A stretch of 64,000 bases of DNA from UBA11872 sp965198285 (GCA_965198285.1 OZ240251.1:3534001-3598000), one strand, 5' to 3'. Shown: positions 26,600 through 36,436, numbered from the stretch's first letter. The notes: generated from the sequence alone by a model not told the origin. Numbers and translations are program-made.

Positions 26600-27040
26600 T
26601 TAGCCGGTCACTGCCCCGTGAATCTCGTTCCAGTCCTCAAGCGCATTCAGCGTCACGGCGTCCTTGATGGCGCTATCCGCGTTCGTGCCGGCGGCCGATG
26701 AGATCGCCGATACAAGGTCGTCGCCATGCTCGTAGCCAGTGATGGCGGCGTTGGAGGCGTCGATCACGGACTGATCGATGCTGCCGCCGTTCTGGTCGAC
26801 CACCCACTGCTCGAACTGGGGATAGGATGGCTTTTCGTTCGTCAGGTACGCCACGGCCGCGTCGCGGTCGACGCCGAGACCGTCCAGAACCATCTGATCG
26901 AAGCCGGCGCCACAGGCGTCGTATTCGTCGTCCAGCATGTCGGCGGCCGACAGGGACACCTTGAGCCAGAGCCTTGGCAGGTGTATGGCCCCCAGCGGAC
27001 CGGCTTCACTGGATCCAATGAGCGGGATCATCTTGGCCAT
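26600..27040 (-). CDS. DUF5069-like protein
   Basis: 146 residues starting MAKMIPLIGSS, with an HLPRLWLKV segment (about 20-28), CGAGFDQMVLDGLGVDRDA (about 45-63) and a PSYPQFEQWV segment, which together resemble the DUF5069 layout. Soluble, acidic, no catalytic motif evident. The ATG at 27040 is preferred because the in-frame residues before it (RRKDK) are not conserved-looking. Function unknown; genes of this family often sit beside short-chain metabolic enzymes, as here. Confidence 0.6.
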   Translation of the reverse strand: MAKMIPLIGSSEAGPLGAIHLPRLWLKVSLSAADMLDDEYDACGAGFDQMVLDGLGVDRDAAVAYLTNEKPSYPQFEQWVVDQNGGSIDQSVIDASNAAITGYEHGDDLVSAISSAAGTNADSAIKDAVTLNALEDWNEIHGAVTG

Positions 27041-27136
27041 CTGCTTGTCCTTCCGACGCGTGGCAATTCTCAAGCCCGTTCATGCTAGCAAAGCGCTGTT
27101 TCGGGCACTAACAGACCGGCCTCACTAGAATGAAGC

Positions 27137-27394
27137 ATGCGTGAGTCGCCGCCGACATCACCTCCCGCCCGTCGTCGCGCCTCCGGGCTGCTATCGAGCC
27201 GACGGATTGACCCGCTGCTGGAAGAAGTGCTGGCAGCCTCCGTGGCCATGACCGTGCTGGCCGTCGTCGTGGCGGTGCTGTATTGGGTCATCACCGGGCT
27301 TTCGCCCTGGCCGGGGCTGGTGTTGGGCGAATTAGCCGGCTTTGGCTTCGGAATCGCGCTGCTGTCGCTGTCGTCGCCACGCCGGCGACGTTAG
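27137..27394 (+). CDS. Small membrane protein (85 aa)
   Basis: Two predicted membrane helices (VLAASVAMTVLAVVVAVLYW at about 30-50 and LVLGELAGFGFGIALLSLS at about 60-80) between basic N- and C-termini (SPRRRR at the end). It diverges from the DUF5069-like gene with 96 bp between. No family recognised. Confidence 0.55.
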   Translation: MRESPPTSPPARRRASGLLSSRRIDPLLEEVLAASVAMTVLAVVVAVLYWVITGLSPWPGLVLGELAGFGFGIALLSLSSPRRRR

Positions 27395-27478
27395 CGCAGC
27401 ACGATCTCGCTTAGCCCGACGCGACGCCGGCGGTTACCGGCTTCGCCCGCGAGCAGATGCTCGAGGCTCAAACCGGAT

Positions 27479-28780
27479 CTACTCGTACCTGAGCGCCTCT
27501 ATCGGCGCGAGACGCGAGGCGCGGGAGGCCGGGTAGATGCCGAACACCAGGCCGATCACCACGGACACCACCAGCGCCAGGATGATGGGCTCCGCCGTCA
27601 CGGTGGTGATCAGGCCGCCGGCGAATGGATTGCCACGCGCACCGCCGCCCTGCGCCGGCTGCTCGGCGCCCGCGCCCAGTTCATTCAGTCCAAGCGAGAT
27701 CCCGACGCCGATCAGGACGCCGGCCAGCCCACCGCCCATGCTGACGGCCACGGCCTCGATCATGAACTGCGACATGATGTCGCGCCGCTTGGCGCCGATG
27801 GCCTTGCGGATGCCGATTTCGCGGGTCCGCTCGGTGACGGACACGAGCATGATGTTCATGATGCCGATGCCGCCGACCAGCAGCGAGATGCCGGCCACGG
27901 CGCCCAGGAAGAGCGACATTGTGGCGGTAATCTCCGAGATGGTCTCGATCTGATCCGCCTGGCTGCCGACCGTAAAGTCCTGTTCTTCGGACTCGTGACG
28001 GTTGAGCAGCAGGGTCTCGATGGCCTGCTTGACGCCGGCGACGGTGGCGTCGTTCTCATCGACCAGTTGCACCACGATCGAAGAGACCACGTCGTCGCCG
28101 TGCGACGTTTTGGACGGGTTGACGCGACTCGTCAAGGTGGGCAGCGGAATGTAGGCCGATTCGTCATTGCTCTGAAACGAACTGCCGCCGTCCGAGGCCA
28201 GGACACCAACGATGGTGAACGGCTGCGTATTGAGCCGGACCGTCTGCCCCACGGCGTCGCCGTTGGGAAATAGGTCGGCGGCCAGCGTGTCCCCGACGAC
28301 AACCACGCGCGACGCCCGCGCGACGTCGTCGGCCGAAAAGAACGAGCCGTTGGCGACCTCGGCATTGCGTACAGCCGGGTAGACCTCGGAAACGCCGTTG
28401 ACCGAGGCCTGAACCGCGCCTTCCGCGGAGACGAACGACCCGTTGAATGAGCGGGATGCATAGAGAACGGTTATGCCCGGGATATTTGCTTCCGCGATTG
28501 CGTCGGCATCCTGCGCGGTGAGCGTTCGGGTGCCTCCGCCGCTGCCGCGGGTACGGAATCCGCCGAAGCGATTGGAGCTAACGCCGGGACTCACGGACAG
28601 CAGATTGGTTCCGGTGCTGCGGATGCGTTCCTCGATGGACGTCTGAACGCCGGCGCCAATGGACATGAGCGTGATCACCGCCGCCACGCCGATCACCATG
28701 CCCAGCAGGGTCAGGGCCGTACGCATTTTGTTGGCCGCCAGCGCACGGAAGGCCACACGCAAGCCGTCGGCGGGGGTCAA
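27479..28780 (-). CDS. MacB-like ABC transporter permease
   Basis: 433 residues with the FtsX/MacB topology: helix 1 (LTLLGMVIGVAAVITLMSIG, about 23-42), a large extracytoplasmic MacB_PCD domain (about 45-280), then three helices including SLLVGGIGIMNIMLVSVTER and the conserved TREIGIRKAIGAKRRDI coupling segment. It works with the ATPase directly upstream (start and stop overlap by 4 bp) and the long adaptor. Likely role is mechanotransmission-type efflux of a peptide, lipid or antibiotic. Ends IEALRYE, the family's usual terminus. Confidence 0.92.
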   Translation of the reverse strand: MTPADGLRVAFRALAANKMRTALTLLGMVIGVAAVITLMSIGAGVQTSIEERIRSTGTNLLSVSPGVSSNRFGGFRTRGSGGGTRTLTAQDADAIAEANIPGITVLYASRSFNGSFVSAEGAVQASVNGVSEVYPAVRNAEVANGSFFSADDVARASRVVVVGDTLAADLFPNGDAVGQTVRLNTQPFTIVGVLASDGGSSFQSNDESAYIPLPTLTSRVNPSKTSHGDDVVSSIVVQLVDENDATVAGVKQAIETLLLNRHESEEQDFTVGSQADQIETISEITATMSLFLGAVAGISLLVGGIGIMNIMLVSVTERTREIGIRKAIGAKRRDIMSQFMIEAVAVSMGGGLAGVLIGVGISLGLNELGAGAEQPAQGGGARGNPFAGGLITTVTAEPIILALVVSVVIGLVFGIYPASRASRLAPIEALRYE

Positions 28781-29481
28781 ATCATCACCTCGTCCTTCTC
28801 GAGCCGACCGTCGCGGAACCGGATCACGCGGCGCGCGCGCAAGGCTACTTCCATCTCATGCGTAACCAGCACGGTGGTGATGCCGTACTCGGCGTTCAGT
28901 TGCTCGATGGCATCCATGATCTCGTCCGCGGAGGCCGTGTCCAGGTTCCCGGTCGGTTCATCGGCCAAGAGGAGCCGCGGGCGGGTGACCAAGGCACGGG
29001 CGATGGCCACGCGCTGTTGCTCGCCGCCGGACAATTCGACGGGGGCGTGGTCGACCCTATCGGTCAGCCCAACCGTGGCCAGCGCCTCCAGCGCCCGATC
29101 CCGGCGTCTGCGCGCGCCGGCGTACATCAGCGGCAGTTCCACCTGCTCGCGCGCAGTCATGCGCGGAAGCAGATTGAATGACTGGAAGACGAAGCCGATT
29201 TTGCGCAGTCGGATGTCGGCGAGCGCGTCCTCGCTGAGGCCTTCCACGTCCTCGCCATCCAGTCGGTAGCTGCCCTCTGTGGGCGAATCCAGACAGCCCA
29301 GCAGATTCATTGCCGTGGACTTGCCTGACCCCGACGGCCCCATGATCGCCACCATCTCACCCGGCTCGATGGTGAAGGAGACGCCACGCAAGGCCTCGAC
29401 CTTCACGTCGCCCATCTGATAGGTCTTGGTGAGGCCGACGACGTCAATCGTAGGCGGGGGCCGGTCAGGGTTTACGGTCAC
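28777..29481 (-). CDS. MacB/LolD-type ABC transporter ATPase
   Basis: 234 residues: Walker A GPSGSGKST (48-56), Q-loop in GFVFQSFNLLPRMT, signature LSGGEQQRVAIARAL, Walker B LLLADEPTGNLD and the H-loop Thr-His in VLVTHEME. A typical FtsE/LolD/MacB-class ATPase. It is encoded between adaptor and permease, 2 bp after the adaptor stop, so the three are one translationally coupled operon. Confidence 0.95.
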   Translation of the reverse strand: MTVNPDRPPPTIDVVGLTKTYQMGDVKVEALRGVSFTIEPGEMVAIMGPSGSGKSTAMNLLGCLDSPTEGSYRLDGEDVEGLSEDALADIRLRKIGFVFQSFNLLPRMTAREQVELPLMYAGARRRRDRALEALATVGLTDRVDHAPVELSGGEQQRVAIARALVTRPRLLLADEPTGNLDTASADEIMDAIEQLNAEYGITTVLVTHEMEVALRARRVIRFRDGRLEKDEVMI

Positions 29482-29483
29482 GG

Positions 29484-32246
29484 CTATCCGCCTCCACCGC
29501 CACCTGCGCCGCCACCTGCGCCGGCCCGTTGGCCGCCTTGGCCGCCTTGGCCTCGCTGGCCGCCCTGGCCTCGCTGGACGCCCGCCGGCGGTCCACCTTG
29601 ACCGCGCTGGCCCTGACCGGGCTGGAAACCGGGAGGTGGCGTCCGGCCCTGGAAGCCCGCCGGCGGCCCGCCCTGACTTCCCTGGAGGTTAGGAGCCGCT
29701 GAGCCGGCAGCTGGCTGGGCACCGCCCGCGGGAGCACCGGCGCCGGCCTGGGCGCCAGGCTGAGCACCCTGGACGCCCTGGCCCCCGGCCGCTGCACGAG
29801 CCGCCTGGGCCGCGGCTCGCGCCTCCGCCTGGGCCTGCGCGGCGTTCGGCATGACGAGTTCGCCAGCCTCCAGGCCGGAGACGACTTCGACGCGCAGCCG
29901 GTTACTGAGGCCCGTCTGGACGACTCGACGGCTCGCCGATCCGTCCGCGGCGGCCACAAATACCACGCCCCCTCGCGGGGTCGTCTGCACGGCCGCCTTG
30001 GGAACGACGATCACGTTGCGCGCCTCCGCGACCAGGATCTCGACGTCGGCGGTCAGGCCAGCTCGCAGATGCTCGTCCGGCGCGTCCAGCGTGATGTCAA
30101 CCGGGAAGGTCACGAGACCTTGATCGACTTCGCCTTGAACCGCAATCCACGCCACCTTGCCTTTGTACTCGCGATCGTCCAAGGCCGCGAAGGTTAGATC
30201 GGCCGGCTGACCAACCTCCAGCATCCCAATGTCGTTCTCGTCAACGTTTACTCGAACGCGCAGGCTGTCGGACACACCCACCGTGATGAAGGCGGCAGAG
30301 ACCCGTTCACCAACATTGGCGTCCAGCGTGAGAACGACGCCAGTTGTCGGCGAAATGAGCGTTGCGTCAGCCAGGGTCGTGCGCGCAGTCTCGAGCGCGC
30401 GTGTGGAATCCGACACCGCCAATTCCAGACGCTCGACCCCAAGCGGATCGGGATCCGGCTCGGCGTCGGCGCGCAGGTCGGCTAGATCGATCTCAGCGCG
30501 CGCAATGGCCAGTTGGGCCTGGCGCAGTTCCGACTCGTCGACACCGGCCAGCAAGTCGGCCAACCCGGCTTCGGCGTCGGCGAGGCCGGCGAGCGCTGAG
30601 GTCACGTCTTGTTCAGCTACTGGCACGTTTTCTTCAGCTACACGCACGTCTTCTTCAGCTACGCGCACATCTTCTTCCGCCAAACGCACGTCTTCTTCAG
30701 CTATACGCACGTCACTAGCGTCCACGTCCGCGCTGAGGTCGGCCAGTCTGGCGCGCGCCACGGCCAACGAACTCTCGGCCGAGGCGATATTGGCGCGGTG
30801 CGTGGCCAGTTCCGTCGAACTCGGTCCGGCCAACAGGTCGTCAAGCTCGGCCGTAGCGGTGGACTCGTTCCGCACGGCAGTAGTGATTGCCTCGTCGAGC
30901 GCTGCGAGGTCAGGACCCGCAGCGAGATCGTCGCGATCGGCCTGGGCTACAACCAGATTGGCTTCCGCCGCAGCCAGGTTCGACTCGGCCTCCGCCAATT
31001 CCTCGGGGCTTGCGGGCTCCAACGCCGCCAGGTAGACGAGTTGGGCTTCGTAATACGCCACGCCGGCCCTCTCCTTCATCGCCGAGCTGGCGTTGTTGCC
31101 AGTGCGCACGGTGTCATCGTGCGTCAGGCGCGCTTGTTCGAGGGTGAGCTCCGCGTCGCGAACGGCTTCAGGCGTCGGCTTTACTCGCAGGTCATGCAGC
31201 TCCACGGTGGCGGCAATCACCGCGGCTTTGGCCGTGGCTAGCCTCGCCTCCGCATCGGCCAAAGCCGACGGATGGTCGGCCACCGCGGAGTCCAGATCGC
31301 GGCGCGCGGCCACGACAGCTTCCTGCGCCGCCGCCAGGTTGTCGCGTGCCTTCTGCACTTCAAGCTCGGTTGGGCCGGCCAGCAAATCGGCCAGGGCGCC
31401 CTGGGCACTAACCAGCGAGGCTTCGGCGGACGTCACGCTACTGGCAGCGTCGGCAATTTCCGTATCCGAAGCGTCGGCCAGCAATTCATCCAGGCTGTCA
31501 AGGGCGAAGGTCACCTGCGCCCGAGCAGCGGTCACCTGCGCACGGGCCGACGCGACCTGCGCTTGGGCCGAGGTCACCTGCGCCCGGGCCGAGGCGACTT
31601 GCGCGCGGGCCGAGGCCACGGAGGCGTCGGCCGAAGCAATGCTGGCCGCGTCGGGCGGGATCTGCAGATCTTCAAGCGCGGCACGCGCCTCTTCCAGGTC
31701 AAGTTCCGCCTGGCGCAGGGCATGCACGTCAGGGTCGGGCTCGAGATCCTCCAGAAATTCGGCCAGATCAAGTTCGGCGCGCCGCAGAGCGGAAACGGCG
31801 TCGTCGATGTCGCGCATAAGATCGTCCGCTTCCTGCGTACCCAGAATGTCGCCCGCGGCCACCGTGTCGCCCAGGGTCACGCCGAGATCCGTCAGCACTC
31901 CAGCGTTGGCGAAGCCGACTTCAACGATGGTTCCGAAGTCCAGCGTGCCGGTGGCGGGCACCGTGACCAGCAGGTCCTGGCGTACGGCTTCCACGGGTTG
32001 CGGCGGCACCGTCACGACTTCTTCTTGCTGCACGCGCGGGAGCACCACGTAGAAGACAAACGCGGCTATCCCGGCCAGAAGTAGAAGCAACAGCCAAAAG
32101 CGGCGCAGCAGCGAGAGGAACGCCCATACCGGCCAAGTGAGCACACGCACGACTCGGCGCAGCCGAGAGAACCGCGGCGCTGACACCTGTTGGGCGCCGC
32201 GGCCGCTCGATTGCGCTTGATCCTGCTCGGGCGGGTTCACCGTCAT
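29484..32246 (-). CDS. MacA/HlyD-like efflux adaptor with giant coiled coil
   Basis: 920 residues, over twice the usual MacA length. One N-terminal membrane helix (LLLLLAGIAAFVFYVVL, about 52-68), a lipoyl half, then about 450 residues of Ala-rich heptad repeats, a second lipoyl/beta-barrel region (VVLTLDANVGERVSAAFITV onward, about 660-790) and a Gly/Gln/Pro-rich tail ending in runs of Gly. Parts of the coiled coil are encoded by tandem 21-bp DNA repeats: SARAQV units at about 31500-31640 and EEDVRVA units at about 30610-30720. Translation begins at 32246, behind an operator-like array. The coiled coil probably spans a thick envelope toward an exit duct or acts as a spacer. Confidence 0.88.
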   Translation of the reverse strand: MTVNPPEQDQAQSSGRGAQQVSAPRFSRLRRVVRVLTWPVWAFLSLLRRFWLLLLLLAGIAAFVFYVVLPRVQQEEVVTVPPQPVEAVRQDLLVTVPATGTLDFGTIVEVGFANAGVLTDLGVTLGDTVAAGDILGTQEADDLMRDIDDAVSALRRAELDLAEFLEDLEPDPDVHALRQAELDLEEARAALEDLQIPPDAASIASADASVASARAQVASARAQVTSAQAQVASARAQVTAARAQVTFALDSLDELLADASDTEIADAASSVTSAEASLVSAQGALADLLAGPTELEVQKARDNLAAAQEAVVAARRDLDSAVADHPSALADAEARLATAKAAVIAATVELHDLRVKPTPEAVRDAELTLEQARLTHDDTVRTGNNASSAMKERAGVAYYEAQLVYLAALEPASPEELAEAESNLAAAEANLVVAQADRDDLAAGPDLAALDEAITTAVRNESTATAELDDLLAGPSSTELATHRANIASAESSLAVARARLADLSADVDASDVRIAEEDVRLAEEDVRVAEEDVRVAEENVPVAEQDVTSALAGLADAEAGLADLLAGVDESELRQAQLAIARAEIDLADLRADAEPDPDPLGVERLELAVSDSTRALETARTTLADATLISPTTGVVLTLDANVGERVSAAFITVGVSDSLRVRVNVDENDIGMLEVGQPADLTFAALDDREYKGKVAWIAVQGEVDQGLVTFPVDITLDAPDEHLRAGLTADVEILVAEARNVIVVPKAAVQTTPRGGVVFVAAADGSASRRVVQTGLSNRLRVEVVSGLEAGELVMPNAAQAQAEARAAAQAARAAAGGQGVQGAQPGAQAGAGAPAGGAQPAAGSAAPNLQGSQGGPPAGFQGRTPPPGFQPGQGQRGQGGPPAGVQRGQGGQRGQGGQGGQRAGAGGGAGGGGGG
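30610..30720 (-). repeat. Tandem 21-bp repeats encoding heptads of the adaptor
   Basis: About five imperfect 21-bp units encode V-R-[IV/L]-A-E-E-D heptads in the coiled coil. A second such patch lies at about 31500-31640 (SARAQV heptads). Repeat-unit gain or loss would change coiled-coil length in register. Confidence 0.7.
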
Positions 32247-32296
32247 GGCGTTACTCGATGGAGGTCTCGTCTGCCGGCGAGCTTAGTACCAGGGAT

Positions 32297-32324
32297 ATGC
32301 ACGTGATGTGCATGTGGCGTGCAT
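32297..32324 (-). promoter_or_regulatory. Triple TGCA half-site array upstream of the efflux adaptor
   Basis: ATGCAC, GTGCAT and GTGCAT with TGCA cores at 32298, 32309 and 32320, exactly 11 bp apart. A degenerate fourth (ATGCGG) follows at 32331. The array lies 51-78 bp ahead of the adaptor start. The same arrangement occurs upstream of the two-component genes and the secreted repeat protein. The 11-bp phasing fits OmpR/PhoB-family response regulators. Confidence 0.65.
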
Positions 32325-32360
32325 CTCCAATGCGGCAGGAGCTTTGGCCACCCGAGGCGG

Positions 32361-33731
32361 TCAAGGCGAGGTGGGCTCGGTAGGCAGCCGCAGGCTTACC
32401 GTGGCACCCGGCTCGTCGGCATTGTTTTGGGCGGCGACGTCGCCGCCATGCGCTCGCGCGATGCCGCGCACGATGGCCAACCCCAGCCCGGTTCCGCCTT
32501 GGGCACGGCTACGTGAACTGTCGGCGCGGTAGAACCTGTCGAACACGCGCGGCAGTTCTTCCGGCCCAAAGCCGGGGCCAGTGTCGATGACGTCCAGCGA
32601 GACCCAGTCTCGACCTTGCGCGTCGACGGTTCGGCTTGCCCGAACCCTGATGGTTCCGCCGCCAGGCGTGTGGGTTACCGCATTGCGCACGAGGTTATCG
32701 AGCGCCTGGTCAATCCTGGTCCGGTCGACCATGAGCTCCGAGTCTTCCGCGTCATCTTCTATCCGCAACGTAAGGTCACGCTCCGCGGCCAACGGCGCGT
32801 GGCGTTCGCGGGCCGCCTTCAGCAAAGCGCGAACGGCGACGTCTGTCCGTTCAAGCCGCAACTGCCCAACGTCGGCGAGCGAGAGATCGCGAATGTCGTT
32901 GATGAGCTGGGTGAGCATGTCCACCCGGCGCATAACGGTCTCAACGTGAGCCGCGCTGGGTTTGTACACCCCGTCGCCCAGTGCCTGCACGGTGCTCCGA
33001 ATGACGGCCAGCGGAGTTCGCAGCTCATGCGCGATGTCCGCGAAGAGTTGGCGGCGCGACTCCTCGTTGCGTTCCAGCGTCTCTGACATCTGGTCGAACG
33101 AATGCGCCAGGGCGCCAATGTCGTCCTTGCGCTGGATGCCCGTGCGCTTCGAGAAGTCGCCTTGGGCGATGGATTCGGCGGCTTCGCGCAGAGTTCGGAT
33201 TGGGCGGGTGAGTTGGCGAGCCAAGTACACGGCCATGACCACGGCAGCCGCGACGCCGGCCACCAGCGCGAGGATGAGCGCGGTGCCGATCTCTCCCAGG
33301 AACACGTCCTCGGCAATGCGGAGCGGCGCCAATACCTCGCGCGGTAGTCCTCTGGCCCCCATGTCGGCGAAGTGGGCCGTTGCCACAGTCTGCCCACCCA
33401 CTTTGATGGGAATCAGTCGCCAGCGAGCAAGGTCCGGGGGCTGGCCGGACGCCCCCAGGCTGACGTTGCCCCCGACGACCGAGCCGTTGGGATCCACCAC
33501 CAGATAGGGAACCCCGCGCCCAAGGCCGGAACGGCGCAAGCGAAACGTGCCGCTGGCGGCATAGGTCAGACTCAACTGCTCGGCCACGGTCGCTTGCTGG
33601 CCCTCGCGCACGTTGGCGACGTAGCGGTGAAAGCTGCTGGAAACGGAACGATTGATCAACAGCGCCGCGATTCCGATGGCCACCAGCGACACCGCGATAA
33701 ATGCCAGCGTGAGACGCACGCGCAGGCTCAT
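32361..33731 (-). CDS. Sensor histidine kinase (BaeS-like)
   Basis: 456 residues: helix 1 (about 7-27), extracytoplasmic sensor domain (about 30-145), helix 2 (about 150-172), HAMP (about 172-222), HisKA with phospho-acceptor His in LFADIAHELRTPL (about 235), then HATPase_c with N box (DNLVRNAVTHTPGG), G1 (VIDTGPGFG), F (FDRFYRADSS) and G2 (GGTGLGLAIVR). Senses an envelope signal and phosphorylates the divergent regulator at 33940. The shared 208-bp gap carries the 11-bp-phased TGCA array. By genome position it probably responds to the stress handled by the neighbouring efflux pump. Confidence 0.95.
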   Translation of the reverse strand: MSLRVRLTLAFIAVSLVAIGIAALLINRSVSSSFHRYVANVREGQQATVAEQLSLTYAASGTFRLRRSGLGRGVPYLVVDPNGSVVGGNVSLGASGQPPDLARWRLIPIKVGGQTVATAHFADMGARGLPREVLAPLRIAEDVFLGEIGTALILALVAGVAAAVVMAVYLARQLTRPIRTLREAAESIAQGDFSKRTGIQRKDDIGALAHSFDQMSETLERNEESRRQLFADIAHELRTPLAVIRSTVQALGDGVYKPSAAHVETVMRRVDMLTQLINDIRDLSLADVGQLRLERTDVAVRALLKAARERHAPLAAERDLTLRIEDDAEDSELMVDRTRIDQALDNLVRNAVTHTPGGGTIRVRASRTVDAQGRDWVSLDVIDTGPGFGPEELPRVFDRFYRADSSRSRAQGGTGLGLAIVRGIARAHGGDVAAQNNADEPGATVSLRLPTEPTSP

Positions 33732-33792
33732 GCTTCATCCGCCCTCTTGCGCAATACCGCGACAATCTAATTGTGCGGGTGTTGACTAGCTG

Positions 33793-33818
33793 TGCACGCC
33801 GTGTGCATGACTTATGCA
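33793..33818. promoter_or_regulatory. Triple TGCA half-site array between kinase and regulator genes
   Basis: TGCA cores at 33793, 33804 and 33815 (GTGCAC, GTGCAT, ATGCAC) at 11-bp spacing. Located in the divergent promoter region, so it may autoregulate both genes of the two-component system. Confidence 0.65.
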
Positions 33819-33939
33819 CATGGCCTGGCGCTGGCGTGACAGACGGCAGAATGCGTAGTGCTACCGCCAGGCGCCGTCGCGACCGAATGTAAGAATCGAT
33901 GCGGCGCGCACATGCATCGATGCGGTATCCAATCCTGAC

Positions 33940-34638
<699 letters not shown>

Positions 34639-34660
34639 CGACCCGCACACCTCCGAAAAA

Positions 34661-34686
34661 TGCACGGAACTCGCACTCGCCGTGCA
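34661..34686 (+). promoter_or_regulatory. Triple TGCA-type half-site array upstream of the secreted repeat protein
   Basis: TGCA at 34661, CGCA at 34672 and TGCA at 34683 (ATGCAC, TCGCAC, GTGCAT) in 11-bp phase, about 90-110 bp ahead of the GTG at 34773. The middle half-site is degenerate. A further GTGCAT follows at 34689. Confidence 0.55.
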
Positions 34687-34772
34687 TCGTGCATCCATCA
34701 CCAGCCCCAACACTGCCTTTCGTAAACGTTGTGCTGGCCTCGGAATGGCCAGCGCTTGCGAAAGGAGGCGAC

Positions 34773-35588
34773 GTGAGACCCCGAATTCGAACTCTCGTCG
34801 TGGCGGTGGCAGCCGTTGTTCTGTTGACGGCCGTGACGGTAAGCGCGGTGCTCGCACATGGCGGCTTTGGTCGCGGTGGCGGAAAGTCCAATGTCACGAC
34901 CGCGATTGAAGAGCAGACCGGTCTCAGCCAGGAAGACCAGCGAGCCCGCCTGGCGGACGGCGAATCTCTGGCGGACATCATCGAGGCCGAAGGCGGCGAC
35001 CTGGAAGCCGTGGTCACCGCGGCCCTGACGGGACTCGACGAGAAGGTCGAAGCGCTGGTTGAGGCCGGCCGGCTTGAGTTCGACCAGGTGGACGACTACA
35101 AGGCCGCCGCCGAGCAGCGCGTACGCGACTGGCTGGCGGGAACGAATGACGGATTCCGCGGCAAGAGTCGCGGCCGCATGGGCGGTAAGAGCCATGGTCT
35201 GATCGCGATCGTGTCCGAGCAGACGAGCGTGTCGGTTGATGACATCCGCACCAAGCTCGCCGACGGAGAAAGCCTGGCTGACATCGTTGAGGAAGCCGAA
35301 GGCGACCTGACGGCGGTGACCGACGCAGCGATGGCGTCCTTCGAGACGCGCCTGACCACGGCCATCGAGAACGGACGCGTCAGTTCCGAGCAGGCGGACG
35401 AGCTGCGTCAGAGCACGCGTGAGCGCATTGAAGCAGCACTACAGGCTGACGGTGGTCCCACCTGCAAGGGACACGGCAAGTCCGGCTCCCGCGGCTGGGG
35501 CCGCGGGCACGGCCGCGACCACCGAGGCGCCAAGTCTGATTTCGAGAAGACGACTCTGCCACTGGGCGAAACCCCCGCAACGGCCTAG
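34773..35588 (+). CDS. Secreted two-repeat protein (CpxP/Spy-like role suspected)
   Basis: About 271 residues. A perfect AAAGGAGG ribosome site fixes the GTG start at 34773. Signal peptide: TLVVAAVAAVVLLTAVTVSA-type stretch ending A-V-L-A-H. Two copies of a helical repeat follow (AIEEQTGLSQEDQRARLADG, then ESLADIIEAEG at about 30-75; and VSEQTSVSVDDIRTKLADGE, then SLADIVEEAEG at about 145-190), each followed by a charged helix. A His/Gly/Lys-rich C-terminal tail suggests metal binding. No catalytic motif. Given its place downstream of a two-component system and its matching operator, it could be an envelope stress-buffering protein. Confidence 0.75.
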   Translation: MRPRIRTLVVAVAAVVLLTAVTVSAVLAHGGFGRGGGKSNVTTAIEEQTGLSQEDQRARLADGESLADIIEAEGGDLEAVVTAALTGLDEKVEALVEAGRLEFDQVDDYKAAAEQRVRDWLAGTNDGFRGKSRGRMGGKSHGLIAIVSEQTSVSVDDIRTKLADGESLADIVEEAEGDLTAVTDAAMASFETRLTTAIENGRVSSEQADELRQSTRERIEAALQADGGPTCKGHGKSGSRGWGRGHGRDHRGAKSDFEKTTLPLGETPATA

Positions 35589-35613
35589 CCGCGCGACAGC
35601 GCCATTCGCAACC

Positions 35614-35652
35614 GCCACGGGGCCTGTGTCCACCAGGCACAGGCCCCGTGGC
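35614..35652 (+). terminator. Strong terminator hairpin
   Basis: GCCACGGGGCCTGTG (35614-35628) pairs perfectly with CACAGGCCCCGTGGC (35638-35652) around a 9-nt loop, followed by CCTTTAG. It lies 26 bp after the secreted protein stop and before the convergent DUF1697 gene, so it may act in both directions. Confidence 0.7.
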
Positions 35653-35731
35653 CCTTTAGCGTTTCCGGTCACTGGCGAATTTCGAGCCTTGAGTCAGGAT
35701 GCAGAACAGGCTGCGGGCTCTACCGCCACCG

Positions 35732-36310
35732 TCAGACGCCACCGGCCATCTCGTGAAGTTTGCAAACGGTGCGCCAGTTGCGAATGGTGCAGACCGTCCC
35801 CAACGTGCGGTCGAAGTAGTCGTTCGTGAGCTTCGACCGCGCAACGCCAGCGGGAAAGTGCAGGTAGACCTCCTCTCGGCACACTTCGAAGGCGTCCGGC
35901 GGCGAGCGATCCGGATCGGGCGTCGCCACCCGCGCCGGATCCGGAGTCTCGGCCAGAAATCCAACATGGAGTTTGGCCGGATTCGCACCGGCGGCGAAGA
36001 ACGGGTTGCCGCCGACGACGCTGGCGAAATCCGCCCCCGTCCGTATGACCGCCGGAATCTGATACCCGTGGCTCGCAGCGATCGCGGTTGTGATTCGTGC
36101 CGAAAGGCCGTCTGCAAGCGACGGGTCCGCTCGGAACACGACGTTGCCGCTCTGGATATACGTGCGGACGTCCTCGCACCCCGCCTCGACAAACATCGCG
36201 GCCAACTCTCGCATTTGCAGCTTGTTCCTGCCGCCGACGTTGATGCCGCGCAATAGCGCGACGTAGGGGCGGCTGGTCTCCGCGCCGCCTGCCCGGTCTC
36301 GATCCTGCAT
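35732..36310 (-). CDS. DUF1697 family protein
   Basis: 192 residues with the diagnostic N-terminus YVALLRGINVGGRNKLQMRE (about 16-35) and TYIQSGNVVF (about 50-59), then a ferredoxin-like pair of subdomains ending in a TIRNWRT segment. Small cytoplasmic protein of unknown function. A few in-frame codons precede the conserved part (MQDRDRAGGAETSRP), so the start could be slightly internal. Convergent with the secreted protein. Confidence 0.88.
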   Translation of the reverse strand: MQDRDRAGGAETSRPYVALLRGINVGGRNKLQMRELAAMFVEAGCEDVRTYIQSGNVVFRADPSLADGLSARITTAIAASHGYQIPAVIRTGADFASVVGGNPFFAAGANPAKLHVGFLAETPDPARVATPDPDRSPPDAFEVCREEVYLHFPAGVARSKLTNDYFDRTLGTVCTIRNWRTVCKLHEMAGGV

Positions 36311-36436
36311 CAGCTATTCCTCTCCCTACCGCCGCAAATCTTCAGGACAGCCCACGCATCGGCCGGTGTGGGCCGCCCGCGCCTGGCGAAGTGAGTGGCG
36401 TGCAATGATCGCGTCGTTCCCATAGCCGGGTGGCGA

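Noticed and set aside
30600..31640. Possible CRISPR array suggested by short tandem repeats
   Set aside because: Repeats are 21-bp, without spacers, in frame, and encode heptads of the efflux adaptor.
33901..33930. Further ATGCAT and ATGCGG motifs before the response regulator
   Set aside because: They are not in 11-bp phase with the main array, so I do not count them as half-sites.
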